Source: Aphrophora alni
Lineage: Eukaryota > Arthropoda > Insecta > Hemiptera > Aphrophoridae
Assembly (NCBI GenBank): GCA_963513935.1
Contig: OY740769.1
Span: 109,223,762-109,287,761 of the forward strand
Direction: 5' to 3'
Length of the DNA stretch: 64,000 nt
Each line of letters starts with the position of its first letter. Positions within the stretch are counted from its first letter, which is position 1. The translations under genes and the position numbers were made by a program. This document shows positions 13,126-24,900 of the stretch, piece by piece. The notes beneath the pieces were generated by a model. It saw only the letters and a program-made list of their open reading frames with translations, was not told where the DNA came from and searched no databases.

Positions 13126-16056
13126 TAACACGTAAAAGAAAAATCTATATAAAATGTTTATGAACAATACAGTACAGTATAACCAAATAAATGGTAAAAA
13201 AACATTACACAAACTTCCTTTAAAGAACATATGACATAAGGGGGCAGACCAATTACCGTTGCCGGTGTAAAAGAACAATTTATACTGAATTTTATGTGGA
13301 ATGCACTTTTTAATAAATAATAGCTGTCAAGTTTTTGACAGGTAATTCCAAACTGTTTTTTTCTCTAGATATTATTTTGTCGGTTTGGGTTATTGAACTT
13401 TAATTTTGTACGAGAATTCATTAAAATCGGTGGGCCAATATTAAATTATTGATGTGTGTCGGTAGAAGTGTGGTAATAAAAAATTCTTTTATTTGGGAGT
13501 AAACAGAGAAAACGAAAATGATCCTTCACCGCTATCATTCAAAATACAAATTAATTTCTCTTGTGACTTAGTTTCTGGATCACAGAAGTAAAGTGATACA
13601 GTTAAAATTAAAAATGTCTGCACTAGTTGCCAAAACGATCGAAATTAGTAGAGTTCTACCATCAAAGGTTTGTTTTGCCTCTTAACAACGACAACGTACT
13701 CCAGAGCCTAGCATCACAGGTGACGTAAGTGATGGCTCTTAGTTCTATATAAAGAGAAAACGTTTTTGATGGACAAATAATATTAGTTTGATTTTTTCGT
13801 GGATTTATTAGCTTTTGTGTTTCTGAAAATAAGTATGAATGAGAAAGAGTGTTCATCTTTTATTTAAAATTGGCAACACTGATTTCAATTACATTTTGAA
13901 GAAAATTTTATGTCCAAACGAATACACCAAATTGTAAGTAAAAATTACTGTAAAGAATTAATTGGTAAAATATGAAATTCTACTTTGACCGCCATGATTA
14001 AAAATTGAATTCTATTGTGCAATGGTTACGTTTTAGCATATTTTTGAAAAATTTCTGTACGTATGAGAATGTGTGTTTATTTAATTACAGTGTTCACAAA
14101 TTTGTTAGATAGCTAATTTATACAGGATGTGAGATATTTTATTATTTTAGAATTTCATAAATAACGAACAGCACTAAAAATTTCTAGAAATATAACTAGT
14201 CTAACACTTACAGGGCAAATGCATTATTCTATTACTGAAAAATCGTAAACAGCTATATCCTAAAATATAGTTACTTTATGATTTTTATCATAATACTTAT
14301 ATCATAGTACTTATATTAAACGGATTTTATAGCTAAGTTTCAAAACGAATTTAAAATCCAAAAATTCTATCTATTACGATCTCCCTTATAGGCAGGTCGA
14401 CACCGGAGACCATGAAATGTCCATCTATTGTAGTACAGTATTTGTATACGTGTGCCCTTCACATCTTTTCTTTTGGGAGTTGTTCTTCCTCGTTAACTGC
14501 ATCATAGTGGTTGTGTATAGAGGCCACCACAGTCTCCGAATCTCCGTGATTTGTAGGCAGCTTTTTCTTTCTTAGTAAAATTATATAACTTCAAGATTTT
14601 TCCTTAAAGTTTACCAAGGACCCGTTTTTGTGACTTATTTAAATCAGCAAAACTATGAGAAGGAACACCATTGGATCACTTGTCGCAGTATCTATCATTG
14701 AGGTCAACCTTGCTCTTTCCCACCTCATGGGATTATACTAGCCTGGTTGTCCGCTATTGGGGATCCAACTCCCTGAATACAAATTTTCTTCTCCTTCTGA
14801 CTCTCCATATTTGGTTTATTTTAGAGGTTCCTTCCGTAAGGCTAAAAATGAGGAAATAAAACAATTTTCAGTAACAGCTCACCTATCCATTTTCCTCTTG
14901 TGTTGTTACTGTTAAGTTGCTTCCACTTGGCCACCTCTAATAGGTTAAGGTACTGGAGTTGAAGTTGAAGAGGGTAAGAAAACTCGCTCAATGAGTCGTT
15001 AATTTTGTAATCAGATTGTATATCACCGACATATTCCTCTGATTCACCCACACTTGTGTATGTGGAGTCTGTGCACAAGCGTGTATGAATGTATGTAGGT
15101 TTGGTTGTTGAGATTTTTATCCAATTTTTATTAATTTTATTGTAAGTGGAAACTAACCTACGAAACTATCAATGCTATGAAAGTAATGTCAGTAAATTTA
15201 TAATAAAGTGCGAACACCTTATGGCAAGCCGACAATCATGTCTATGAAATCTTCACCAATCCTATTCAAGGTGTTATGTTACGAATATATATCTACTTTT
15301 CTGTATGTCTGTAATATGTTTCTAATTTCTTAGTAACAATTGGACTAACTTTGATAATTTTGTAATAGTCATACATTTTTTTTTGTTTCGACTACAAAAC
15401 ACATCTGCATGGTTATCATATAAACATTTTAAAGGTTTATTACTACACATAAAATCTTCACGTGAACATAAAACATACATATTAAGAACACATATTGTAG
15501 TTAAAGACATCTATAGAAAGTTTCAAACATTTACGTTAAGGATTTCGCTCACCCAAGTGTTCTGCTCACTATAGGTTATTTATTAATAATTGTTTTATAT
15601 TCAAATATGTGTTTTATGTATATTAATAATTCTTTTAAATGTTGATATGCAAAGGCTAAAGATATCTGGTACTTGTGTATTATACGGACACCCCTTTTTC
15701 GTAAGTTTAAAACTCAAAATATCCTTTTGCAAATATTTTTAGGTTCTGTTGTTGTGTTGTTTGCCATAACAAACAAAAATAACATAACTGAGACTTTCGT
15801 TCATCCCATTGCAGTCCTTTCAAATTCGACCTTTCATCCGTTCTACTCCAACACTCTTATGAGAATCATTCTTCGTATTTAATATTAGTTTGTTTTGTTA
15901 TTTTTATTAACTTATCTTGATTTAGACTGAATCATTTCATAAGTCTCTATTTTAAAATATAATAAAATAAAATACATCTACATGACCTAACCTAAATTAT
16001 ATTACATAATAGGACACATAATTATACAGGATACATAATTATAATTAAAAAAGACA

Positions 16057-16102
<46 letters not shown>

Positions 16103-17245
16103 TAAAAGTGGCGTATTATTTTAATTTGTTACTGTTTGATGTTCAAAAATGGGGGGTCTGTACAATACACAAGAACCCGACATCTTTGTGTAATCGAATA
16201 GGTCGTAACGAAATTTAAAACAAGGGACTTTCATAAACATTTCTAAAGGTATTTAAACAGTTCAGATTATATAATAGTTCTAACAGTCCGAAAGCTTTTC
16301 AACAAAATAAAAAATGTTCTTTACACTTGAGAAATAAATATTAACAGAATATTAGACCACGCTTGTTATATATGAAAACGTTATTTGTAAACATGATTTT
16401 TGTAAATAGTATATAATAAAACTACTTGCTGTTTGACTTTTGTAACTTTCGAATAGAATATTGTTTTAATTTTTATCACAATCATACAAGCGATAGCCCT
16501 ACATGTTTCTCATCTCATTAAACTTGTATATTGTTTTCATAGAAATAATCTGAAATATAAATAATTGTCATTTAAATATCATTAAAGCACTAACTACGCT
16601 GAAACAAAAATTATTGTTTGTCGATTTGTGTATAACATTTTGAGAAACTTCAATATTGATTGTTCTTGACAATTCTGTCACTAGAATTTCCCTTAAAATA
16701 TTTTACAATCTTTCACTTGACAACCTTTTTGCCTTCAATAATACGAAATTGAAGGAAACACAGTTATTTTCACATAATGTAGGAAGTATTTGTTCTCTAA
16801 TGTGTTTTAGGTCTTAGGTAGGACATGTATTTTTTATATATGAATGTTACTATTTGTAGGGAAAAGAACCAAGGGTTTAAACTATGCATATAATGTACTG
16901 TATAGATATTAAATACTGTGCTTCAGAAACAATACGCATAATTTGATTTTTAGTTGTTATCCTATCAATCACATTAGTTTCTCATATTCTTCTTCTTCTT
17001 TTTAGTTTGTTTGTTTTAACTTGGTGTTTTTCATCATTATTTTTAAATTAATAATAATTTTAATTTTGATTATTTGGCAATTTAATTTAAATACAGTATT
17101 ATTATTATTTAAAATGGAATAAAGATTCTTCATTGACCTTTATCTTCTTCATTTCTCACATAACAATTTCATTATCCAACATGAAAAGCCAAACCATTAG
17201 TGTTCCTTGAGAGACTACAGTTAGTGTGTGCTTGGCATTCCGGAG
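13126..17245. other. AT-rich sequence, no gene supported
   Basis: It contains an (AT)n run followed by (AC)n at about 16,060-16,103. Moderately GC-rich bits at 14,390-14,560 and 14,640-14,830 may be old insertions but match nothing I recognise. Open frames at 13,662-13,856 and 14,842-15,078 (both minus) have no recognisable similarity. Confidence 0.45.
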
Positions 17246-17249
17246 ATCC

Positions 17250-17410
17250 CCAGTTGGATCTACCTTCGTGAAGTCTTGGCTTAGTCTCTCTTTCGTCGTT
17301 CCTATCAAGCCTCTTTTGACCAACGTTTGTTCTCTTCAAATCCTGATGCTATTTGACTATTCTAGGAATTTATATTTTTATGAACTTTTATTCTTCTTTT
17401 TACTTATTCA
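17250..17410 (+). repeat. Dispersed repeat family, copy B
   Basis: It has the blocks CTCTCTTTCGTCGTTCCTATCAAG, CCTCTTTTGACCAACGTTTGTTCT, GATGCTATTTGACTATTCTAGG and a T-rich end, in the same order as copies A, C and D. It is more diverged than copy A. Confidence 0.6.
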
Positions 17411-18055
17411 GTACCTATACTAAGTTGTTACCCAGTAAGTCTGGTAATCGTAAAAAATCATAACTTCCATTTTTTGACTGATCTTTGCATTTCATGGTCT
17501 CAGGAAACTCCAAAGAATATGTGATATTCGAATAGTTACGAGATTCAGACCCGAGTCACCGACACATGCGTAGCGAGTAGACGTATCTTGACAGCTTCGA
17601 AGCTTGCCAGGGCTGAGACACTGACATGAGCAAGACGACCCTTGATCAACCAATACAATTTAATATTTCCTACAAGGCCCAAGAAAATATCTTTGAAGCA
17701 CTAAAATTAGAATCCATTAGTGCATTCTGTAAATAAACCCACGGAACTACAACAGTTTAATCCACTAATTCACCTTCACTATCGTTTGCTATGGGACTTA
17801 TATTTAAATTCAACGCATGCTGTGATAGTACTTGTACTTCTATATTGTTGGCAGTTATCTAAAGAGACTATTTTATTTTTAAGTAATTGGATAATGATGG
17901 ATTGTTTATATTATTGGAATAGTTTATTTGGATATTTGCCATCAACACAAAGTTTTGAGTATATGGATTAACTTAGATTATCAAGAGAAATATAAAAACT
18001 AGCTTTGGCCTATTTCATTTGTCCTGGGTTACTTAATTTAATTTACTACATTATT
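17411..18055. other. AT-rich sequence, nothing recognised
   Basis: An open frame of 83 codons at 17,720-17,971 has no recognisable similarity. I see no repeat. Confidence 0.4.
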
Positions 18056-18059
18056 TTTA

Positions 18060-19700
18060 GGTTTTAACAAGTTCTAGGTATATCAAAAGCAGAATGAATT
18101 CTCCAATGTTTTATTTTCTTCAGTTTCCTTTGTATATATATTTGACTGTCTGTAGGCACTGTAGGCAAATTTTTCTTTCAATGCTATGTCCTCCTGTAAT
18201 TCGATCATTTCCATCTGCAAAACAGCTTTATTCGATTTGAACACTTTTGCCGCTTCAGTACTCCACTCCCCTCCAGGCTTCAAAGAAAAACAGTTGTTTA
18301 ATAATTGAACAGCATTTCCAATTTGTTCAAAGTCAGTAAACCGAACTTAAAATTCAGATTTTTTGTTTTTAAAAAACCTGGTAAACTGTGAGGTGTCAAC
18401 GTTTTCATAGTCGTCACAAACTGATCTGACCCTTAGAAAATGCAATTTTTCCTTAACCTTTTTTCCAAAGGACCTTATTTCAGACAGAAGTTCACAAACA
18501 AGGAGTCATTTTCCCTGCAAGTTAAGGTTTAAGAAATTTAAATGTCTGAATATGTCTGTGCGAAAGACAATCACTGAGACATTTTCTTCGTCGAGCAGAA
18601 AGCGCTGATATTCGTTTGCCATCTCTTCAGCACAATCCAAGAGAAATTTTTAGATCTACACTGACTACAAAAAAACGCTGCAGAACTAACCATTTGCTCA
18701 GCCAACGCACATTGTTATGAAGAAGTAAATCGTCGAAATGTGCATTAGTTACTTCAAGGACCTCTTTGAACTCATGATACCTGAGTGATGACTTTGATCA
18801 TATGAAATTGATTATCTTGATAACTGTTTGCATTTTAGCTTCAAAGGCATGGGTCAGCTTGCAACACGAAACACTTTGATGGATAATGCAATGATAACAT
18901 AGTAAATTTTCATTCATCTTAGCTACTGCAATCATTCGACCAACCAAACTTTTATTTTTTCCGACTATTGCAGACAAACCATCTGTTGTCACAGATATAT
19001 ATATTTTTAAAATCTAACTCAGATTTCTCAAAATACTCCATTAATACATTGTATACGTTTTCCCACAATTCTTCCACAAACTGTTTTCTAACATTGTCCA
19101 AAAACCGCAAAAAACAATCAACTGAGCTGTATCAGTAACATCACATGATTTGTCCAAGGTTAAACCATACAAGTCTGTAGCTGTTAAAACTTATTTTAAA
19201 CTTTTATAGTTCTCTTCTGCCAAAATTGTGTTTGTGGATGCAGAAAGCGGAATGTGCCGAATGGTATCAATAATGTCTTGTTTGTTCAAAATGTCTTGTC
19301 AAAAAGCGCAGTTCCAGACTCAAGCATACATTCTTTGACTATTTCAGCATCAATAAATGGTTTCATGTGTTTTAGGAGAGTCCACACAACGTGTAAAGAA
19401 GTCTCTGCACACCTCTCTTGTGCACTCATAGATCGATTCAAAAGTTGGCTAGAGGTTAAGTAGTTTGAACATAAACTATCAACTTTAAATTTGCGAAGAC
19501 TGATTCCTAACGAGTATTTTGTATTAAATTGTTTGTGCTTAGTGTCAAAAGGTTGTTTAACACTTCCACTTTTAAAGTTGGATACAGTATGTCGACACAT
19601 CAAACATACAGGTACAGCTCAGACACTGTTTGAAGACTTACCGGTTCAATTTGGCAAAAACTGTCTATTCTCGGTATCTATTTGTCTTCTTATCAATTCT
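18060..19700 (-). pseudogene. Decayed hAT transposase (GTF2IRD2/ZBED-like)
   Basis: Order on the minus strand: a BED-type zinc finger (CLMCRHTV with a later TKHKQF) near 19,520-19,610; a block GTALFDKT at 19,290; a central DGLSAIVGKN and CYHCIIHQ stretch at 18,800-18,990; then RFLLDEENV, HLNFLNLNLQGK and ELLSEIRSFGKKVKEKL at 18,400-18,620; and finally EMIELQEDIALKEKF near 18,190. This order and these motifs are those of transposase-derived proteins of the hAT superfamily related to general transcription factor II-I repeat domain-containing protein 2. Several stops and frameshifts break it, starting in the zinc-finger region (stops near 19,650). The C-terminal dimerisation part appears missing. 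It is a dead element, not a host gene. Confidence 0.85.
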
Positions 19701-20325
19701 AAGTAATAATCAATAAAGTTCAAAATGTGTGAGAATGAAACTGCTACTCACACAAAAACACTGCTCTATTCATAATAGAAACTATTCAGCGTTTAAACTT
19801 GTCAGCAAACATACAGTCAAGAGTGCAACTAAATAATGCCAACAAAGAAGTGATGGCATACCAAATAAGTGGGCTTGGGCGAGTCCAATAATGAAAGAAG
19901 GCGGTGATAGGCCTGTGGAGAGCACAGCGTGACAATAGCTACATAAATTAAGATAAGAACTTGAAATTTGTTGTGGGAGAATCTCATCTGTACATATAAA
20001 ACATGTTGAAGTTCAGAAAGAAAAAAAAATGAATAATGTCAAACCTTTTAAACAGCTTTTTAATCATAGCATTTGAGTAATAAAGACGTTTATTATTCAA
20101 TTTATTAGTACAAGTAATAAATATATTTCAAAATAAAATCCTGTTTAAGGATTGATGTACATGACATGATTGTCTAAGTATCATAATGCCTCCAACAATC
20201 TTGTTTATTTAACATCTTTCAAATTTTTGACTATAAAATATGTGACATTACATATTTTGCATCTAATTTGGTTGTATTACTTGATGGATTTTGTGTTAGC
20301 TCACTATACTGAGTATAGGCTTGGC
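19701..20325. other. Flank of the hAT relic; no gene
   Basis: This may include the untranslated 5' part of the element, since the patch at 19,800-19,940 is less AT-rich. I could not identify terminal inverted repeats. Confidence 0.35.
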
Positions 20326-20326
20326 T

Positions 20327-20515
20327 ATCCTGAGGGAACTAGCTGGATTTATACTTTTTTTCACATAGTTTTGAGTTAAATTACTCTCTTTCATTTTGGC
20401 TATCATGTCTCTTTTGCTCTTTCTAAACCTTGATGCAAATGAAGTATTCAAGGACTAGGAATCTTTATTTTATCTTTTCTTTTTATAAGGGGATAATGAC
20501 TGTGGGGTTTTCACT
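20327..20515 (+). repeat. Dispersed repeat family, copy C
   Basis: It carries AGCTGGATTTATACT, ACTCTCTTTCAT, ATCATGTCTCTTTTG, CTTGATGCAAATGAAGTATTCAAGG and TATAAGGGGATAATGA in the family order. It is the fullest copy on its 3' side. Confidence 0.65.
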
Positions 20516-21690
20516 TTTAATTTACAAGACAAATTTGGTTTCTTATTTAATGAGTTGGTTTCATAACTTAATTTAGATCGATGATATTTTTGTAGTCCTA
20601 TAATTACAATTAACTGTTATATTAATCTCAAATCAAATTTGTTAAAAAAATATTTATTTTTATGAAAAATATACAAATGAATAATTAATTACAAATATTA
20701 TTATTTTATTAATGTTACTAAACAAAGTCATTTATTTAGAAAATATAATACATACATAAATGATGTTAATATAAAGTCTATTATTGCCTATAATTTAAGA
20801 TAGTTTTTAAGGTTTTTCAAATACTTTTTTCTCGTAAAAGAACTATCTATTTACTGAGTCATATCCATCCACCATGTTTACAAATATCCATTTACCCCTA
20901 TAGACAGTTAGTTGATGAAATTAAGAACAAATCAGAAAGAGGCTTTCAACAATGCTTTTATAATACACCACTATTACTTTTAAAAGCTTTTATAGCAAAT
21001 TCACAAATTTATCGAATTTTAGACATTTGAAAACTGCATATTACTACTTTATGTAATTATGGCAGATTATGGCAGTTAACATATTGTTTACAACCAAGAA
21101 ATATGCAAAAAGGGTCAAGTGGTATTGAACATGTTAAAAAAAATAATTGCTTGTAGATAAAATGTAGTAAAATACACCCTACTTGTACCAAATTAATAAT
21201 TAATTATACTAATTAATAATGTGTTTGTGGCAGCAAGGTGTTACACTGAAGTTAACCAGAGTATTTGGTGTTTATTATTATTTTTTTAAATAGTCAAATG
21301 TTTTTGGGACTTTCACTAAAGTAGGCTATGCTTTGAAGGTTTAAGTTAAATGTATACGTTATAATAAATGTACAAAAATTATTATAGTATTATACCATTG
21401 TATGTCAGATTAGCGGAGTTAAAAGTAATTTTCAAGTAATTTCTTTCTAGTGAAAATTACAACTAAGCACACAAAATTCAAATATTATTAGTATTTCTAC
21501 TTTACGTATTATAACTGGGAAATTTAGCTAAACTAGGTTACAATTTTGAAATATTGGTCTGGAGCAATGTAGTAGCGTGTTGCTAAATTCAACACTCATC
21601 GTATTCGTCACAAATTAAGTAATATCTTTAGTAATTTTTCAGTTATACACTGCTATATGCTAACCTGTCTTGAATCAATAATACAGCATT
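20516..21690. other. AT-rich sequence upstream of the NBEAL-like gene
   Basis: No coding region, repeat or motif can be supported here. It may contain distal regulatory DNA of the gene that starts at 21,923. Confidence 0.4.
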
Positions 21691-21922
21691 GTCTGTCTCT
21701 CTGTTCTTGTTTTCTCGGTTCAGAGCAGACGGTATTATCAGTCCAATATTGAAGTAGTCAGCTGTTCTTAGTTCACATTCCGTCGTTCCGCGTTTCGTTA
21801 TATCTTTGACAGTTCGGTTCAGGGTAATGTTTATTTACTTCGGGATTTTTACCTGTAATAAATATATCGGTATAATGATTTTAACGTTAAAATAATCGGT
21901 TATGACTTCAAGTTTATTTACA
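21690..21922 (+). promoter_or_regulatory. Putative 5' UTR and core promoter of the NBEAL-like gene
   Basis: This stretch is richer in C, G and CpG (for example GTCGTTCCGCGTTTCG at 21,782) than its surroundings. It has an arthropod-type initiator match TCAGT at 21,738-21,742 and ends at the start codon of exon 1. No convincing TATA box is placed upstream. The start site itself is inferred and could lie elsewhere or in an upstream non-coding exon. Confidence 0.3.
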
Positions 21923-21973
21923 ATGGAAGAAAAAAAGGAAATTTACTTATCATGGGTGCACTACACTACTAAG
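21923..21973 (+). CDS. NBEAL-like exon 1 (codons 1-17)
   Basis: It encodes MEEKKEIYLSWVHYTTK, then a GTATGA donor. The 17-residue length and the LxxLWxLYxxK-like spacing match the start of vertebrate NBEAL proteins, and the exon ends in phase 0 as exon 2 requires. The ATG has A at -3 and G at +4. An in-frame ATG seven codons upstream (21,902) has a weaker context, and a stop lies at 21,893, so the protein may have seven extra residues at most from this exon. Confidence 0.8.
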
Positions 21974-24900
21974 GTATGACACAACCTACAAGCTCAATCA
22001 ACTCAGGTGTAAGCCTTCATCTCAGGTGTACCACAAGATAAATAAATATATGTTACAATTAATATAATATTTATGAATAATAAAATACAAGATTAAATAT
22101 ATTTATTTTAAGTACACATTTTACCATGTTTTCTTAGATCATGTTGATAGCCTGTAAAGTAAATCAAAGGTCTTTAATTTTAATAATATTTAAAGGTTAT
22201 GCTGCTGAATTTAGTTTTAGCTCTTAAAAAAAACAGAGATGTATTGGAAATTAATACAAATATTGATTATAACTTTGTATTCCTACTTTTTTTTACCAAA
22301 AACTAAAGAATTTCAGCTCAATTTGAATGGAAGAAGGTTATATTTTGACATGCAACTATAAGCCTAAGTATGATTATGTTAATTTATAAATATATAAAGA
22401 AAAGATAGGTTGTATCATAAATAAAATGCGCTAAATCTTGTAGGGTGAGGCTCTAGTGAACACTTATGTTATATTTTCTTCTAATTTAAGGTAGGGTTAA
22501 ACTACTACCTCTTTTTCAGCATCTAATTATTCTATAATTTATGAGTGTAGCTTTACTGATTTCTTTAAATATTTGTAATTACTTGTTTATCTTAGTTTCT
22601 TTTCTTATTTCAATACATGATACAATTCCACTTATTTCTCTTCAGTCATTTTCAAATGTTTTGAATTAGAGTAAGTAATATCTATAAATGAAACACAAAA
22701 CACAACACAAATGCATGGTTTAAAATCACATTTATAATTTTTTTTTTTCATTTGAGCAACGCATAAGGTCAGTGAACTTATTTTAAGGTGTAGTTCGAAC
22801 TACATCTTAAAATTAGTTCACTGACAAGTGCGTCATTCATATAAAGTTAAAAACATTTTAAATATGACTCTAAATATGATTTAAACATTGAAATAATACC
22901 TAGCTCTTACCAAATAGACCACACATTTTTCTTTATAGACAAAATAAAAATCATTTACAGGCAGTATTTAGTCTCTAGAAATTTTAATAAGTTAACTGTC
23001 ATGAAAATTTGTGAAAAGTAAATAAGTTATTGGTAAATTTGAAAATGGAGTAACTTATACACCTGTTATGATCTATTCTTTCCGTTAAAAGGCAATATTT
23101 GTTTATTTGATAAATTCATTCTCTTTTTAGTTTAAAAATGAAATTTTGTGTTATGAGGTCTTTATTTCTGCTGTTCCATGAAAAAGTCTCAGCTAAATTT
23201 AGAAAGATTATGTTTTTAAATATATGTAAACAAAATAAAGTGTAAATAATTTTAAATGTAATCATAGGCTACCAAATACAGATAAATATTATTACATTTT
23301 GGCTAGGTGTATAGTTTTATTAATAGGCCAGCATGAAGCTGTTTATTTTTTTAGTTTAATTCTTACAAGACTGTAAGACATCATTATAAATTAAATAAAC
23401 TAAACACAGTTTTTCAACTGCCCATGAAGAGTTTTGGCCTGCTAGATAGCTTTTTAATGAGTTAAGGTAAGATTAGCTCATCAGAAGTCCCATTGCCATT
23501 GTTCTAGCCTTCACAAACCAGATTTTGTAACCAATTGTAGCTTCGAATCTCTCACTCAAGACTAGATCAGCCTGAAGTTCATAGATTAATTAATTATATA
23601 GCCCTAGCTAGCATACTTTTAAAGTAAATTTATTATTTTTTTATATGATAATGTAGCCAAGAAAGATACAAATTATTTATTATAACTAAAAATGATCTAC
23701 AGTTTGAAGTTATTTTCCACATAATCCCCCATTGACTTTCACAAATTTTTAATATACTGTCTCCAGTTTCCTTTTTCTATTGTCAAAAAAGTCTGCCAGT
23801 GTTCTGAAGCATTTAGTAATAAATAACAGATAAATATCGGTTGTACCTCATTCTCGGATTTTTCTATTAAAAAAAAAAATGAAAACGTAAAGTATTTACC
23901 TGGTAGTCAAAGGATCAGATCATATTATTTGTCAGAAGAAACATTTCAAGTCCCAAAATGCATTAGTTTAGTAGAAAATGAGATTAAAAAAAGTATGAAA
24001 TCCAGCTACATAGGTTAGGAATACCAACGTTAATACTTATGACTACATTCATCAAGTCACGGAATGTATGGTTTCTTATTTAATTAAGTCTGGCTACCGG
24101 CTAGGTGACTATATATTAGGAATGTGTATTATAGCTTAATATTATGACATCGTATGATTGAAGAATTATGTAGCCTATATTATCTCAATAGCATATGCAA
24201 ATTGTGTTTCATTGCTGTTTATTTCATATTTTCAATGTTAAATATTAATTATTTTAGTAGGTCTGGTCAGGTGGCTATATATATTACCACCTGACCAGAC
24301 CTCGCCTAGGGGACTATATGTTTATATATAAAACCACCTGACTAGAATAGACAATGTCATTTACGTCTCATTGCGTAATTTACACAACTTAGACGCTACT
24401 AACTGTGAAGTCGATTTCATACTTTAATATAGTCTATTTTGTTATAAACAAATCCAATTTCTGACTTTAAAAGTGTCTTACGAAATTAAAAATGATCTGA
24501 TTGTCTGAAAGTTATACTAACTTGACAATGTAGTCATACATAGTTAACATAGGCTTTCATTATTAGACCTTAACCTAACAACAACTGTATTCCCTTGTTT
24601 TCTATGTGTTATTTAGTAGTGAAGCAATGCATTTTGGGACTTGAAACATTTTTTCCGACAAATAATATGATCTGATCCTTTGATTACAAAGTAAATACTT
24701 TACGTTTTCATAATTTTTTATAGAAAAATCCGAGGACGAGTTACAACCTATAATTACCAAATAACATTCTTCAGTTCATTATCATTCTAAATATGCTCCA
24801 TTTTGGACACTTTTTTAAGTAGAGAGGAGAGGTATGGCTAATTGGCATAGGCAATTAAATAAAAAAAAATTTAAATGACAATTTTTATAAATTGTAGCCT

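Noticed and set aside
14842..15078. 78-codon minus-strand frame rich in acidic residues
   Set aside because: No recognisable family, no splice context and no support from neighbours.
17720..17971. 83-codon plus-strand frame
   Set aside because: No similarity recognised; composition as expected for AT-rich non-coding DNA.
18060..19700. Host gene of the GTF2IRD2 type
   Set aside because: Stops and frameshifts throughout show a dead hAT transposase.
21902..21922. Upstream in-frame ATG as the NBEAL-like start
   Set aside because: It has a weaker context and would give seven extra residues; the 17-residue form from 21,923 fits the vertebrate N-terminus.
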